Source of the DNA: CBDBKE01 sp965218055
GTDB taxonomy: Bacteria; Acidobacteriota; Terriglobia; JAJPHL01; JAPKYU01
Assembly: GCA_965218055.1 (NCBI GenBank)
Contig: CBDCKA010000001.1
Span: forward strand, 124,001 to 188,000
Direction of reading: 5' to 3'
DNA length: 64,000 nucleotides
The translations under genes and the position numbers were made by a program. Below, in pieces: positions 17,901-25,159 of this stretch (position 1 is its first letter; every line of letters begins with the position of its first letter). Below the pieces are notes generated by a model, which had not been told where the DNA came from, made no database searches, and saw only the letters and a list, made by a program, of their open reading frames with translations.

Positions 17901-19116
17901 AGAAGGAGAGATCGGCCGCGCCAAATCGAATCGGTCCTTCCGGGGCGGTGAGCAGCACGTGAACGAGCCCTGCCAGCCCCGTTTCGGCACCCTCCCCATG
18001 GGCGCCGGAAAGACTGTAGAGTGCGTAGTAAAACCGGGCTGCCTCGTTGTAGTTGTGGACCGCTTCGGACAACCGCGCGAGCGTGATCAGTTCATCAACC
18101 GTCCAGGTCGCCTGCCCCGACTCCTTGTCCTGGCGGAACTTGAGCAGAGCCTGCTGAGCAGCGACAAGATTTCCTTGCTGCTGGTAGTAGTAGAAGATCC
18201 GGCAAGCGGCATTGAGGTCATCGGGATCCGCCGCCACAGATGCCCGGGCGTGGTCCAGGAAATCACGCTTTCGCCGTGTTTCCCCTAGCAACTTGAAGTA
18301 GTTTTGCACCAGTGCTGGAGGCCACAGCGGCTCAAAAGCACGGTCATAGACAGCTAGAGCCTGCTCGACAGAGCTTCGCTGGCGCTCCATCGAGGCTCGG
18401 GCCTGGACGGGGAAAACCGCGTCCTTCGGGAAGGTTCGCTGGTAGGAAGCGATCAACTGTTCGGCATCTCCGTACCTTTCTTGCCCCAGCAAGAAGCTGA
18501 AGAACTTCTTGTACACTTCCGGGTGATTCGGGTAGCGTGCCAACCACACACGATAGATCGTCCATGACATTGCAGCCGGAAGCGCATGGGCTTCGATCAC
18601 CTTAAAGATGCGCTCGAAAGTACGCCACGCTCGCTGCTCCGTGTCGCTTACAAAGCGCTCCGGGTTCGGCGAAAAAGCTTGGGACGCCACCAGCGCCAGC
18701 ACTTCTTTGCGTGGCTGCAACCTTCGGTGATAGAAGTCCGCGAGCGCCAACTGGCCAGCGGCGCGGTCGGCAGAGAGTGCCGCATGCTGTTTCCAGTCCG
18801 CTTCCGCAGCAGCAAAATCAAGTTGCTGCTCCTGTTGGTGTGCCCGCAGGGCGTACAGTTCAGCGTCGTTCGGGGCTTGGGCGATCAATTCCGACAATGC
18901 CGCTCCGGCTTCACCGGGCGGTCTGCGGGCGGGTACGGGCCCGCCGGGCAGGGGCACGTAGCGGAAAAATACATTCTCCAATCGGTCGCTGACTTCCAAC
19001 ATTCGCCCCCTCTGGCCCCCGTCAGCCCTTGCCATGAGCGCGGGCAGCGACAAAACAAGCAACACGGCCAGAAACGTGCATCGGCTTCTTAGGCCAGCCT
19101 CAGGGGGCCACTTCAA
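11923..19116 (-). CDS. Giant secreted TPR protein (2397 residues)
   Basis: A continuous 7.2-kb frame with a signal peptide (CTFLAVLLVLSLPALMARA). Nearly the whole mature protein is tetratricopeptide-like helical repeats. Examples are YADREQFDRARPYWDRIVRI, FALGDYFRDTGELGRARAEY, YDHALELDPNRGDAHDRVAV and FLGLAEVRLETGDLTGAMGL. The C-terminal 50 residues are basic and Pro-rich. TPR solenoids hold protein complexes together, and this one would be a periplasmic or surface scaffold about 270 kDa in size. It overlaps the VIT/VWA gene by 17 bp and the 590-residue gene by 4 bp. The unbroken frame over 7 kb argues for strong selection. Confidence 0.92.
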   Translation of the reverse strand: MKWPPEAGLRSRCTFLAVLLVLSLPALMARADGGQRGRMLEVSDRLENVFFRYVPLPGGPVPARRPPGEAGAALSELIAQAPNDAELYALRAHQQEQQLDFAAAEADWKQHAALSADRAAGQLALADFYHRRLQPRKEVLALVASQAFSPNPERFVSDTEQRAWRTFERIFKVIEAHALPAAMSWTIYRVWLARYPNHPEVYKKFFSFLLGQERYGDAEQLIASYQRTFPKDAVFPVQARASMERQRSSVEQALAVYDRAFEPLWPPALVQNYFKLLGETRRKRDFLDHARASVAADPDDLNAACRIFYYYQQQGNLVAAQQALLKFRQDKESGQATWTVDELITLARLSEAVHNYNEAARFYYALYSLSGAHGEGAETGLAGLVHVLLTAPEGPIRFGAADLSFYRDVATLDPYPGFLNGILSLLFNSVNPAQHYATQNRSSLAYFHRARAAELLALLDSRFPASRERPKLSAKLLEAYATYGDNAGVIRSGRKFLATFPRAQQRTRVALLMAEAFARTDRVKEEFATYDRLLEELAARADGMPLGAGIVQGRAGRAGRAAGRARSPDYARVLDRYIARLVSKKRLFDALALYRQQLNRHPDDPGLYQRLAAFLEQNHLGAELEQIYRRALARFDDRSWYHRLARWYLREKRETEFERLTGEVVRIFSGGELEEYFRQVVRRRSLDPQLYLQVNLYAHDRFPHNLTFVRNLLRAYRRRETRNPAAREQLLRRHWFYAEDLRSQFFQFLSRRARLQSELDAVRASHPAVAAQRWPELVKANPAAAQFIAEGELWLSHLESAAPVVRALAAGYPTEVDLGQRAAVVHRSLAPFEPRHAEAAVEIEENLHQFQPRERAPLTRIGEIYADREQFDRARPYWDRIVRIEAGKPEGYLEAATVFWDYFLFDDALRLFSEGRDQLANPSLFAYEAGAIYENKRDYSRAVEEYVKGTLAAPGNSTARRRLLRLALRPELRSTVETATAELVSGQNPAVTAVSLRVAVLDAQKRRAELEKFLLRLVAEATAWELLKEIDGHAKRLGLETVQEKSLQRQIAITGDPVDRLRLSLALASFYESHQNIEEARQVLESLYDENPTILGVVRANVGFFWRQEMKERAVAVLLKAASASYPGLRKQFTFEAARKSTEMGAYDRARQLMASLLAEEPFHGDYLATVADTYAREGDDAGLRDFYVATIKVLGEAPLSRDQQTERIAALRRGLIPALTRLGETAAAVDQYIEIINRYPEDEGLLKEAAFYAQRHNLQQRLILYYKQTAAKSPRDYRWPMVLAHLETHFEHFPAAVAAYTRATQIRPDRTDLRIARASLEERLSQFDDAVRSYQEIYELAYQDRRWMEKVAELRARQGEVEAAVDALRKTYLEGRPEQPKNFFAMARKLESWGLLPPARQAAERGVELAGEELLRNAGYAVGARDYARILTRMRRYKPAYARLQSARNARPTGRTRSRFQSTLREMGAAVDRYFAPEEKATFAAFLETQKRGMELETFAQNLLPLAKQAGLAALEAQWRYELMMAWPGQRKARPHQRRLQVLQQRRMKFAELGSQLEAYWNIYPQKPDKRHLLAQAATAHRAAGNTEAELRLLDSLQEQAGLSGQLLDRYFEILLAHDPDRLVSLASSGRARSTRDAAANFALTGGDAELAQAAIAARGKPLPSVWTSAYSALVGLYFASRPPLVDTSFRTALGTGPIGERVGSAVDRKLQLAGDIWFYYGSRYGEYLDLIEQGNPDDYLPAELEHTPGRAAAYFALGDYFRDTGELGRARAEYDHALELDPNRGDAHDRVAVILWEQGKHQEARARWQAALQAYSRVQDAGRVPETFWANIRGILENIGRHQLLPALRDEADQLLRTYVRRNGSYRVQPLLQGVLAASSTSSAGVEWIADLAGVAGDPVGFLGELLKADWLPADHREPVFLRILKTLEERIAQTHGTARSYAAQTLRNWQLRWITYVMDTMQTERAQAELAALPESTRRLLAGQVAPLEIRLAARAKTLDALLERYRREPEKAASAKALRKAATALRSEGDDHSARLCLEFLYTRALEQRELSAANFLGLAEVRLETGDLTGAMGLLRRMTLVSGKAYEAMKPAAVLLQKRGHLAEAAEFRALLLRVMPWDAEVRLRLAEALLAVQQDRQRAVRLLTAVVNEPGAVYETRVAAALLLRSAGGEAFRASGAELDLLARGGPLEARTFEQLFFYHGRLQAATATADPGVSLRLLRGALEIKPDAEAPRLPLLRAALKAKRYQLAVSGLQPLLQAGRIHRFLQRWEARNEENQTAFSMIGPTARRFLSRSGFSPEERAAAARVLAEAFERLHRRGAAEMLLRIAIHLEPSAAMRAQLERRVKVMAAERHQRVQNSLRRPKVSKNLEQSRPVRPQLTATPKRRGGGLP

Positions 19117-21472
19117 TCCACACCTCCTGACTGCCGATGTTATGGGCGAAGTCTTCAGCGGTTACGTTGAGGGCGTACTGCCCGGCGGACAGGTTTGCGG
19201 GGATGGAGAACTCCCCCGTGTTGTAGCCCTCCTTCTGGTTCCAGTACAGGCGGAGCGGTACGATGCCGTACATCCGGGCCACGATGGTGCGTGTGGTTTC
19301 CGAAGCCTGAACTCGCAAGCGGACTGTTTCCCCAGGCTCGAAGCGTTTCTTTTCCAGCCGCACGCGCACCAGCGGCGGTTTGCTGATAATGACGAAATTC
19401 TTCGACTCCCGGTACGCATTCTCCGCACGGTCGCGCAGGATGAGCCGGACGCGGTGCGTGCCGTCACTCATGTCGGTGGGCGCCAGGAAGCGGGTCTGCC
19501 AGATGTCTTCTTGCGGCAAGTAGCGCAGCGGCTTGATCAACCCAAAGGGGAACAGGGCCACAACGGAGACAATCGACGGATCGGTCTTCACCCGCAGCAA
19601 TGGATCGCCAGGGCGAATGACCCGCGGGCGCAACAGAGCGCGGGGGGCGGCCAGAAAAGATGTGTACGGGGTAACAAACTTGTACTTGCGCGCCAAGCGG
19701 ATGATTTCTTCTATGGTGGCTGGATCTTCTCCCTCCCGCTCGATTTTTTCCAGCAAGGCGTCCACCCGTGCCCGGGCCCACAGGCGTGGCAGGTGCGGGT
19801 GCTCCAGGTTCTTTGCCGGCAGCGAAACCGACGCACGAGCTTCCAATGGGTCTCCTTTGCTCCGACCGCGAACCATGAATACGGCCTCCGCTGCGGGCTG
19901 TCTGTATTGCCCAACCCAGGAAGCAACGGAACCTGCGAAAGGTTTCTCTTCGAGCGGGTAGATGAAATCAAGATTCGATGCTGGCGCTGCGTTCAGCGCT
20001 AGGCCCTCGACCGGTTCGCGGCCGATCTTGGCAAGGAAAGCGTTGAGCTTGAATGCAACGGGCTCGGTTGAGCGAACCCATTCAATGACACCGCTGTTGC
20101 GGGCCAGCAGCCGCAGCAAGGGCATGTTGGCGTCGTCACCGACCGCGAACATATAGCTGCGGGGGCGGTGGCCTTCCAAACGCTGCCTCCATTGCCGCTC
20201 ATACCACGCGGCCAATCGCCCGTTGTGGATCGTGCCCCGGGTGGCCCCACCGTCCCCTAACAGAACAAGGTAAGACTCATGGCCGCTTTTATCCGTTTGA
20301 GCGAGAGCTGCTGTGAGTGCCTGCTGGAGATTTCTCCCGCCTCGCAGGCGGCTGCCCCGAATGAATGCCAGCGCCTTTTCGACTGCAGCGGCATCCGCCG
20401 GCACGGGGGCAGGGGCAAAAGAGGAAACCTCCGAATTGAATAACAGCAAGTTGAACCGGTCCGTAGGTCGCAATGAGCGGAGTAGGGTCTCCAGTGCCTG
20501 AAAGCTGCGCTCCAGCTTTTCCCACTGCATGGACAGAGAGTTGTCGAACAGTGCCACCACCGTTCGAGGCGAAGACACGGGGTTCGATGGCCGCGCGGGG
20601 GGCGCCGCGAGCAGGGCCGAGGCCTGAAAGAAGCCGGGCTGGGGGTCGTCCGGCACCGGCGCGTGCTCGGCTGGCGAGGGGGCGTGCGTTGCAGGATCGC
20701 GATGTGTGAGCACTTCCAGCGCATCACCGCCGCTGGTGTCGAAGGCATATTCCACCGCGAAGTCTTCGTTCAGTTCAACGTTGCGGCCTTCAAAGCTCGC
20801 CTTTAGAAGATGAGGTGTCCGCTCGCGGATATGCATCGGGTAGCTCTGGCTCACCATAGCGAAGTCGTGCAAGGCGTGCGAGGAACGCAGCTCCAGAGTG
20901 ATCCACAAACGGCCGGCTTTCTGCGCGTGGTAGGCATCGGGTCGCAAGGGAATGGCCAGGCGCGACTTCAAGTCCTCGACCGGAATGCGCTGGTGATATT
21001 CGATTTCGATCCTCTTGGTCCCGTAGGCAGGAATCGGGACAACTTTAACGCTGAAGACAGCCGTGCGGCGCGCTTCGTCCGCGCCACGTTCACCCACTTG
21101 AAGAAGGCCCGGGTCGATGTACTGCCAGCGCAAGTCCTGGTAAATCTCCTGCGCGCGCCTCCGTTCCAAGATCACACCAGGAATGCGAGTGACTCCATCC
21201 CAGACGGCGAAGTCAGAAACCGTTGCCCGCCTCGGAAGGGCAAAGATGTAGTTGCCCTCAAGAACGGATCCGCGATGGTTGGCAAATATCTGCCGTACCA
21301 ACACCCGGGCGTTGCCATTGTCGATCCAGATGTCAATGGCCATTTCCTCCAGTGAGAGGATCGAAGGGTCAGGCTGCGGGCGGTTGGAGGGAATCAGAAT
21401 TCCAGCGTCCCCATAGAACGGCAACGGGAGCAACAACACCAGCAGGAACAGTAGTTGCAATCCCAACTTCAC
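19100..21472 (-). CDS. VIT and von Willebrand factor A domain protein, secreted
   Basis: About 790 residues from a GTG at 21472. The open frame extends to an ATG at 21535, but that part overlaps the upstream gene and lacks a signal, whereas GTG gives VKLGLQLLFLLVLLLPLPF. Residues about 25-155 form a VIT domain (VLVRQIFANHRGSVLEGNYI and FALPRRATVSDFAVWDG). Residues about 300-480 are a VWA domain with a metal-binding DxSxS (ALFDNSLSMQW) and a third-motif Asp (LVLLGDGGATRG). The C-terminal 200 residues are two Ig-like sandwiches. VIT/VWA proteins usually act in extracellular adhesion or complex assembly. The start region contains a 23-bp duplication (see separate entry). Confidence 0.9.
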   Translation of the reverse strand: MKLGLQLLFLLVLLLPLPFYGDAGILIPSNRPQPDPSILSLEEMAIDIWIDNGNARVLVRQIFANHRGSVLEGNYIFALPRRATVSDFAVWDGVTRIPGVILERRRAQEIYQDLRWQYIDPGLLQVGERGADEARRTAVFSVKVVPIPAYGTKRIEIEYHQRIPVEDLKSRLAIPLRPDAYHAQKAGRLWITLELRSSHALHDFAMVSQSYPMHIRERTPHLLKASFEGRNVELNEDFAVEYAFDTSGGDALEVLTHRDPATHAPSPAEHAPVPDDPQPGFFQASALLAAPPARPSNPVSSPRTVVALFDNSLSMQWEKLERSFQALETLLRSLRPTDRFNLLLFNSEVSSFAPAPVPADAAAVEKALAFIRGSRLRGGRNLQQALTAALAQTDKSGHESYLVLLGDGGATRGTIHNGRLAAWYERQWRQRLEGHRPRSYMFAVGDDANMPLLRLLARNSGVIEWVRSTEPVAFKLNAFLAKIGREPVEGLALNAAPASNLDFIYPLEEKPFAGSVASWVGQYRQPAAEAVFMVRGRSKGDPLEARASVSLPAKNLEHPHLPRLWARARVDALLEKIEREGEDPATIEEIIRLARKYKFVTPYTSFLAAPRALLRPRVIRPGDPLLRVKTDPSIVSVVALFPFGLIKPLRYLPQEDIWQTRFLAPTDMSDGTHRVRLILRDRAENAYRESKNFVIISKPPLVRVRLEKKRFEPGETVRLRVQASETTRTIVARMYGIVPLRLYWNQKEGYNTGEFSIPANLSAGQYALNVTAEDFAHNIGSQEVWIEVAP

Positions 21473-21495
21473 AGTAGTTGCAGTCTCAATTTCAT
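21469..21495 (-). other. 23-bp start-region duplication with an 8-codon mini-ORF
   Basis: On the minus strand ATGAAATTGAGACTGCAACT is followed 23 bases later by GTGAAGTTGGGATTGCAACT. The first copy overlaps the stop of the propeller gene (ATGA) and encodes MKLRLQLL before a TGA. That TGA overlaps the GTG start of the VIT/VWA gene (GTGA). The duplication is out of frame, so the original coupled ATG no longer reaches the main frame and a relay of two overlaps remains. Confidence 0.6.
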
Positions 21496-23447
21496 TGTGA
21501 CGAGAGGTCCCGCTCCCGAAGACGCACCAAACCATTGTCGGTACCGGCGTAGACGAATCCGCTGTGGATGGCTACGGCTGTGACGTTGGCCGATGGCAGT
21601 CCGGCAACCCTTGACGTCCAGCGCTCCGACCTTCGGTCGTATATGTACAGGCCTCGCCCTAGGGTGCCCGCGTACACGTGGCTCTTGGTCACCGCCATTG
21701 CGTTGGGATTGATTTCGAACGATCCGGAGGCCTCTGGAAATTCGTGCCATTGCCCGGTGGAATCGAGCCGCAGAATGCCTGCCCCGTAGGTTCCCACGAA
21801 CCAGTTTGTGCCTACGGGTACAATGGCGGTTATCCAGTTGTGCTGCAATCCGGAGTTCGCGGTGGTATGGTTTTCTCGGATCACCCCACCGTCGAGAACG
21901 GATAGCCCGCCAAGCGTTCCTACTAACAACAGATCGCCCGAGGAGGCCAGCGCATAGGCGTGGTTGTTCACCAATCCGTGAAAGGCGTAGAGGCTCCGGG
22001 TCCCAGCCGCATCAACAAAGGTGAGACCGGCTGGGGTGGCAAGCGTCATGCCACCCGGGCGTATCACGACATCAGTGATATGGTTGGCGATCAATCCTTC
22101 CGGGCGGCCCAAGACCTGGCGTTGTTCGCCCCCGGCGTCGAACAGCACTAGCCCGTTGGCAGTGGCTACCGCCACGATTCCGCGGTCACTGTCGCGGACG
22201 ATTCGGTTGACGCAGAAGATGTATTCGTTCTCCACATGTGTAGCCCGGGTACCACTGGGGTCCATGATGTCGAGGCCGCGATCGAAATAACCAACCCACA
22301 GTCTTCCAGTGGTATCAACCTCAAGTGCTGAGATATTGCCGTCCGCCAGGACCGCGTCTTCTTGCTGCACCAGCGGTCGCCATGCGTCTCGGCGGTTGTC
22401 TACGGCATAAAGACCATCTTCTGCCAGGGCAAAGAGCCCGCCCTCAAGTTCCAACAGCTGTTGCACCTTGCTGGGCAGCGGCTGACCTTGAGGACGTGGT
22501 CCGCGAATCGGTCGCACCCGCAGCGGGATTTCGACGGTGCCTTCCGCCAGCGTGCCGATGGCCAGGGTTTCTTCACGTACGAGCAGCGTCTGCGCGAAGA
22601 AGCCGGGGGCCAGAACGCGACTGAACTGCCCTGCCTGGAACTCTGCCACTCCCATCGGAGTGCCCGCATAGGCTTTCTCGCCGGCGATGACCAGCGAGAG
22701 GATTTGTGGATCGGGCAAGCCTTCAGCTTCGCCAAACTGCTGTACCCTGCCCGCCTGCCAGTGCAGGACGCCCTGATCTAACGTCCCCACCCACAGGCTC
22801 GATTCATCGCCAGCCAGCGCCGTGATGTGTTTGCTGAAAACAGTGGGATGCCAGCGGGTAATTTGTTTTCCATCGTAAACGAGAACGCCTCCTTTCTGCG
22901 TACCTAGTAGGATCCGTCCGGTCGGCAGAGGGAGGACGCTCGACAGCTTGCGATATGGCTCATCGTTCGGACGAATCTGGCGGAAGCCGCGCCCGTCGAA
23001 GATTAGCAATCCCTCTCCCGCCGTGGCCACAAACAGCCCCGGCGCACCCGAGTCCGGCGCGATGCCCGTTGCCAGACGTAGGAGCGGCGCGGCAGGCAGC
23101 TCCAAGCCCACTCGGTAGCGAGCGAGCAATTCGCCCTCTGCGTCGTATTCCAACAGGCCAGCCCGGCCTGCGAGAAACAGATGACCGCCGAACACAGCAA
23201 CGTCACGAAATACGGTGGGCGTACTGATCCACTCGACGTGGGCAAAGGGGGTGCCGTCAAGTCGGGAAGAAGCAAAAGGAACTCTGTCTTCCGTTGCAAC
23301 CTTGTCGGCTGAATCTCGCCAAGCGCGGGATGCGTTCCACAGCGCAGAGCTGGCTCCTACCGCCAGAATCAAACCAATTCCAAGCAGCGCAGCAAGCCAT
23401 GCACGCTTCGTTGCAAGATTCATGGAAGGACGCGGCCAAGACATCAT
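21492..23447 (-). CDS. Membrane-anchored beta-propeller sensor-like protein
   Basis: A 651-residue protein with one N-terminal membrane segment (AWLAALLGIGLILAVGASSA) and then repeated propeller blades of the two-component-regulator propeller type: LLIFDGRGFRQI, GTQKGGVLVYDGKQITRW, GTLDQGVLHWQAGRVQQFGE, GTLGGLSVLDGG and AGTDNGLVRLRE. Unlike sensor kinases with such blades it has no kinase or Y_Y_Y domain, so it ends after the propeller. The start is uncertain. ATG 23423 (MNLATKRAWLA) is an alternative and neither has a strong ribosome site. It is the first gene of the 15-kb operon and could sense or bind an envelope ligand. Confidence 0.85.
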   Translation of the reverse strand: MMSWPRPSMNLATKRAWLAALLGIGLILAVGASSALWNASRAWRDSADKVATEDRVPFASSRLDGTPFAHVEWISTPTVFRDVAVFGGHLFLAGRAGLLEYDAEGELLARYRVGLELPAAPLLRLATGIAPDSGAPGLFVATAGEGLLIFDGRGFRQIRPNDEPYRKLSSVLPLPTGRILLGTQKGGVLVYDGKQITRWHPTVFSKHITALAGDESSLWVGTLDQGVLHWQAGRVQQFGEAEGLPDPQILSLVIAGEKAYAGTPMGVAEFQAGQFSRVLAPGFFAQTLLVREETLAIGTLAEGTVEIPLRVRPIRGPRPQGQPLPSKVQQLLELEGGLFALAEDGLYAVDNRRDAWRPLVQQEDAVLADGNISALEVDTTGRLWVGYFDRGLDIMDPSGTRATHVENEYIFCVNRIVRDSDRGIVAVATANGLVLFDAGGEQRQVLGRPEGLIANHITDVVIRPGGMTLATPAGLTFVDAAGTRSLYAFHGLVNNHAYALASSGDLLLVGTLGGLSVLDGGVIRENHTTANSGLQHNWITAIVPVGTNWFVGTYGAGILRLDSTGQWHEFPEASGSFEINPNAMAVTKSHVYAGTLGRGLYIYDRRSERWTSRVAGLPSANVTAVAIHSGFVYAGTDNGLVRLRERDLSSQ

Positions 23448-23791
23448 CTCGTATCAAACAGGATCGCTTTTGGCATGCCACGTTCTATATCATCAAGCGA
23501 GACACGTCCTCCTCGTGGCTTGAGCATCCGGCCTTGAGCGGAAATTTTCGATTTCAACTTTCGCTCGGCTCAAGATTCTACGCCAGCCGCTCTGTCGACT
23601 CAGGCTCAGATCGCCATGGCCTCCGGAGATTGCTTCCAGTCCGCTCCGACCGCACCGGGCGCTGCGGCAGATCATCCAGAACAGGCACTCGCTCTGTAGC
23701 CGCCAAAGAGCACCGTGCACCGTGTTGGGTTTTGTTCAGCGCTTCGCTTGGTTCCATCTTGTGCTGCCTTGTTTGCTGAGCCCCCTCCCCC

Positions 23792-23923
23792 TCACCAGGG
23801 CACCTGCTTCAATACTCCCAGGTCCAACAGCGCGATCAGGGCCAGCCCGAGAATCACCGCCCACCAATCTTCTCCCAATTGGGGAGGAACTAGCTTCTTG
23901 TCACTGCCTGAGCCGATGGGCAT
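23792..23923 (-). pseudogene. 43-residue C-terminal membrane fragment of a lost gene
   Basis: An in-frame stretch reads MPIGSGSDKKLVPPQLGEDW and then a perfect membrane helix (WAVILGLALIALLDLGVL) before a stop. Upstream the frame is closed by a stop and then by repeat B copy 2. It reads like the tail of a larger membrane protein whose front was replaced by the repeats, but it could be a small membrane protein. The 344 bp between it and the propeller gene contains no gene I trust and should hold the operon promoter, though none stands out. Confidence 0.4.
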
Positions 23924-23970
23924 GGGTGCGATCAACTACAGCAGCACCGCAGCTGCACTCTCTGGTCCCG

Positions 23971-24050
23971 CCATCCTACGCCCCAGGCGCAGGCAAGTCA
24001 ACGTGGCGACGCCGCCAGTCGCGCCGATGGTCTTGAAGCACTGCCGCCGT
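23971..24050 (+). repeat. Dispersed repeat family B, copy 2
   Basis: ATCCTACGCCCCAGGCGCAG and GCAAGTCAACGTGGCGACGC, then CCAGTCGCGCC, match copies 1, 3 and 4. It lies directly upstream of family A copy 4, making a composite of about 400 bp. Confidence 0.75.
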
Positions 24051-24099
24051 CGACAACCCAAGCCGGCACGACCTAGACTCTGCCGCGTCTCTCCACCAG

Positions 24100-24375
24100 C
24101 CCCCCTGGCTGCGCCACTGATCCCCCAGTGGCGTAGCCCTTCTGAGTGTCTATCCCGTAGCGGGGTCGGTTACGGCGGGTCGTGACACCTGCAGTTCTCG
24201 GAACTCATGCCTGAAAGGATAAGTAAATCCTAGCCAACAAGGCGGGGCCTATCTACTCTCAGTTATTAGAGTGACGCTGCCTCAAGGCACTTGTCCGGAT
24301 AGCCGACTATACGTCCAAGTGAAACCAGGATTGATAAACGCTAGCCCGTAAGTGGGGGCCTATCCGGCATTGGTG
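24100..24375 (+). repeat. Dispersed repeat family A, copy 4 (longest)
   Basis: It aligns with the reverse complement of about 1915-2187 from GTGGCGTAGCCCTTCTGAGT through GACACCTGCAG, GTGACGCTGCCTCAAGGCAC and GACTATACGTCCAAGTG to CGCTAGCCCGTAAGTGGG. The 578-bp gap here holds only repeat sequence and no gene. Confidence 0.75.
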
Positions 24376-24501
24376 GTGAAGACGGGGTGTCTCGGCAGCA
24401 CTCAAGGCGGGAACATCTCGGCGGGTTGCTGTAGCCTTGACTCGCATGTTGAGCGGCAAGCCAACGCGAGGGTCTACTCCGGGAAGTTCATCTAGCGGAG
24501 G

Positions 24502-25155
24502 TCATGGGGAAGCGTTACTTCGGTGCGTTCTGCGCGGCGTGCTTGGCGCGGGCCTCCAGCCTGGTGGCCTCAACCTTCCGGTTTGTCTTCCGCAAGAGCT
24601 TCGCGTAGTTCTCAGACCCTGGGCCACGTTCGGATGCTCCGGCCCCAGGGCTTTCTCATATATCCCCAGCACACGCTTGTACAACGGCTCGGCCCCAGCA
24701 TACTTGTCTTGGGTGTAGTAGAGTCGCGCTAAGTTGTTGAGGCCGGTGGCCACCTGGGGGTGCTCTGGCCCCAGGGACTTCTCGAGAATGGTCAGCGCCC
24801 GCTGAAACAGCGGCTCGGTTTGAGCGTGGTGGCCGCGCTTGTAATAGAGCCCTGCCAAGTTGTTGAGGCTGACAGCCACATTCGGGTGCTCCGGACCCTG
24901 AGCCTTTTCCATAATCGCCAGCGCCCGCCCGTAGAGCGGGGCGGCCTCGCCGTGTTTCCCCTGCTTCTCGTAGAGCATCGCCAGGTTGTTGAGGCTGACA
25001 GCCACGTTCGGGTGCTCCGGACCCAGGACCTTCTCGAGAATGGCCAGCGCCCGCTGAAACAGCGGCTCGGCTTCGGCGTATTTCCCCTGAGTCTCGAAGC
25101 GCCGTGCCAGGTTGTCAAGGCCCGCAGCTAGCTTGAGACTGAACTGCTTCCTCAT
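24502..25155 (-). CDS. TPR protein of the kinesin-light-chain type, frameshifted near its end
   Basis: It has four near-perfect 42-residue TPR units, each like YAEAEPLFQRALAILEKVLG + PEHPNVAVSLNNLA, typical of TPR_10/12 arrays. After HPNVAQGL the reading changes to RTTRSSCGRQTGRLRPPG, whereas the +1 frame continues ENYAKLLRKTNRKVEATRLE to a stop at 24515-24517, the normal family ending. One base is therefore missing near 24612, either a real mutation or an assembly error. There is no signal peptide. It starts 4 bp after the ankyrin gene, so the two form a small operon. Confidence 0.8.
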   Translation of the reverse strand: MRKQFSLKLAAGLDNLARRFETQGKYAEAEPLFQRALAILEKVLGPEHPNVAVSLNNLAMLYEKQGKHGEAAPLYGRALAIMEKAQGPEHPNVAVSLNNLAGLYYKRGHHAQTEPLFQRALTILEKSLGPEHPQVATGLNNLARLYYTQDKYAGAEPLYKRVLGIYEKALGPEHPNVAQGLRTTRSSCGRQTGRLRPPGWRPAPSTPRRTHRSNASP

Positions 25156-25159
25156 TGGT

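Noticed and set aside
8256..23447. Reading the large operon as an anti-phage or toxin system
   Set aside because: Its products carry export signals and act, by family, on the cell wall or at the surface. No nuclease, NTPase or toxin motif is present.
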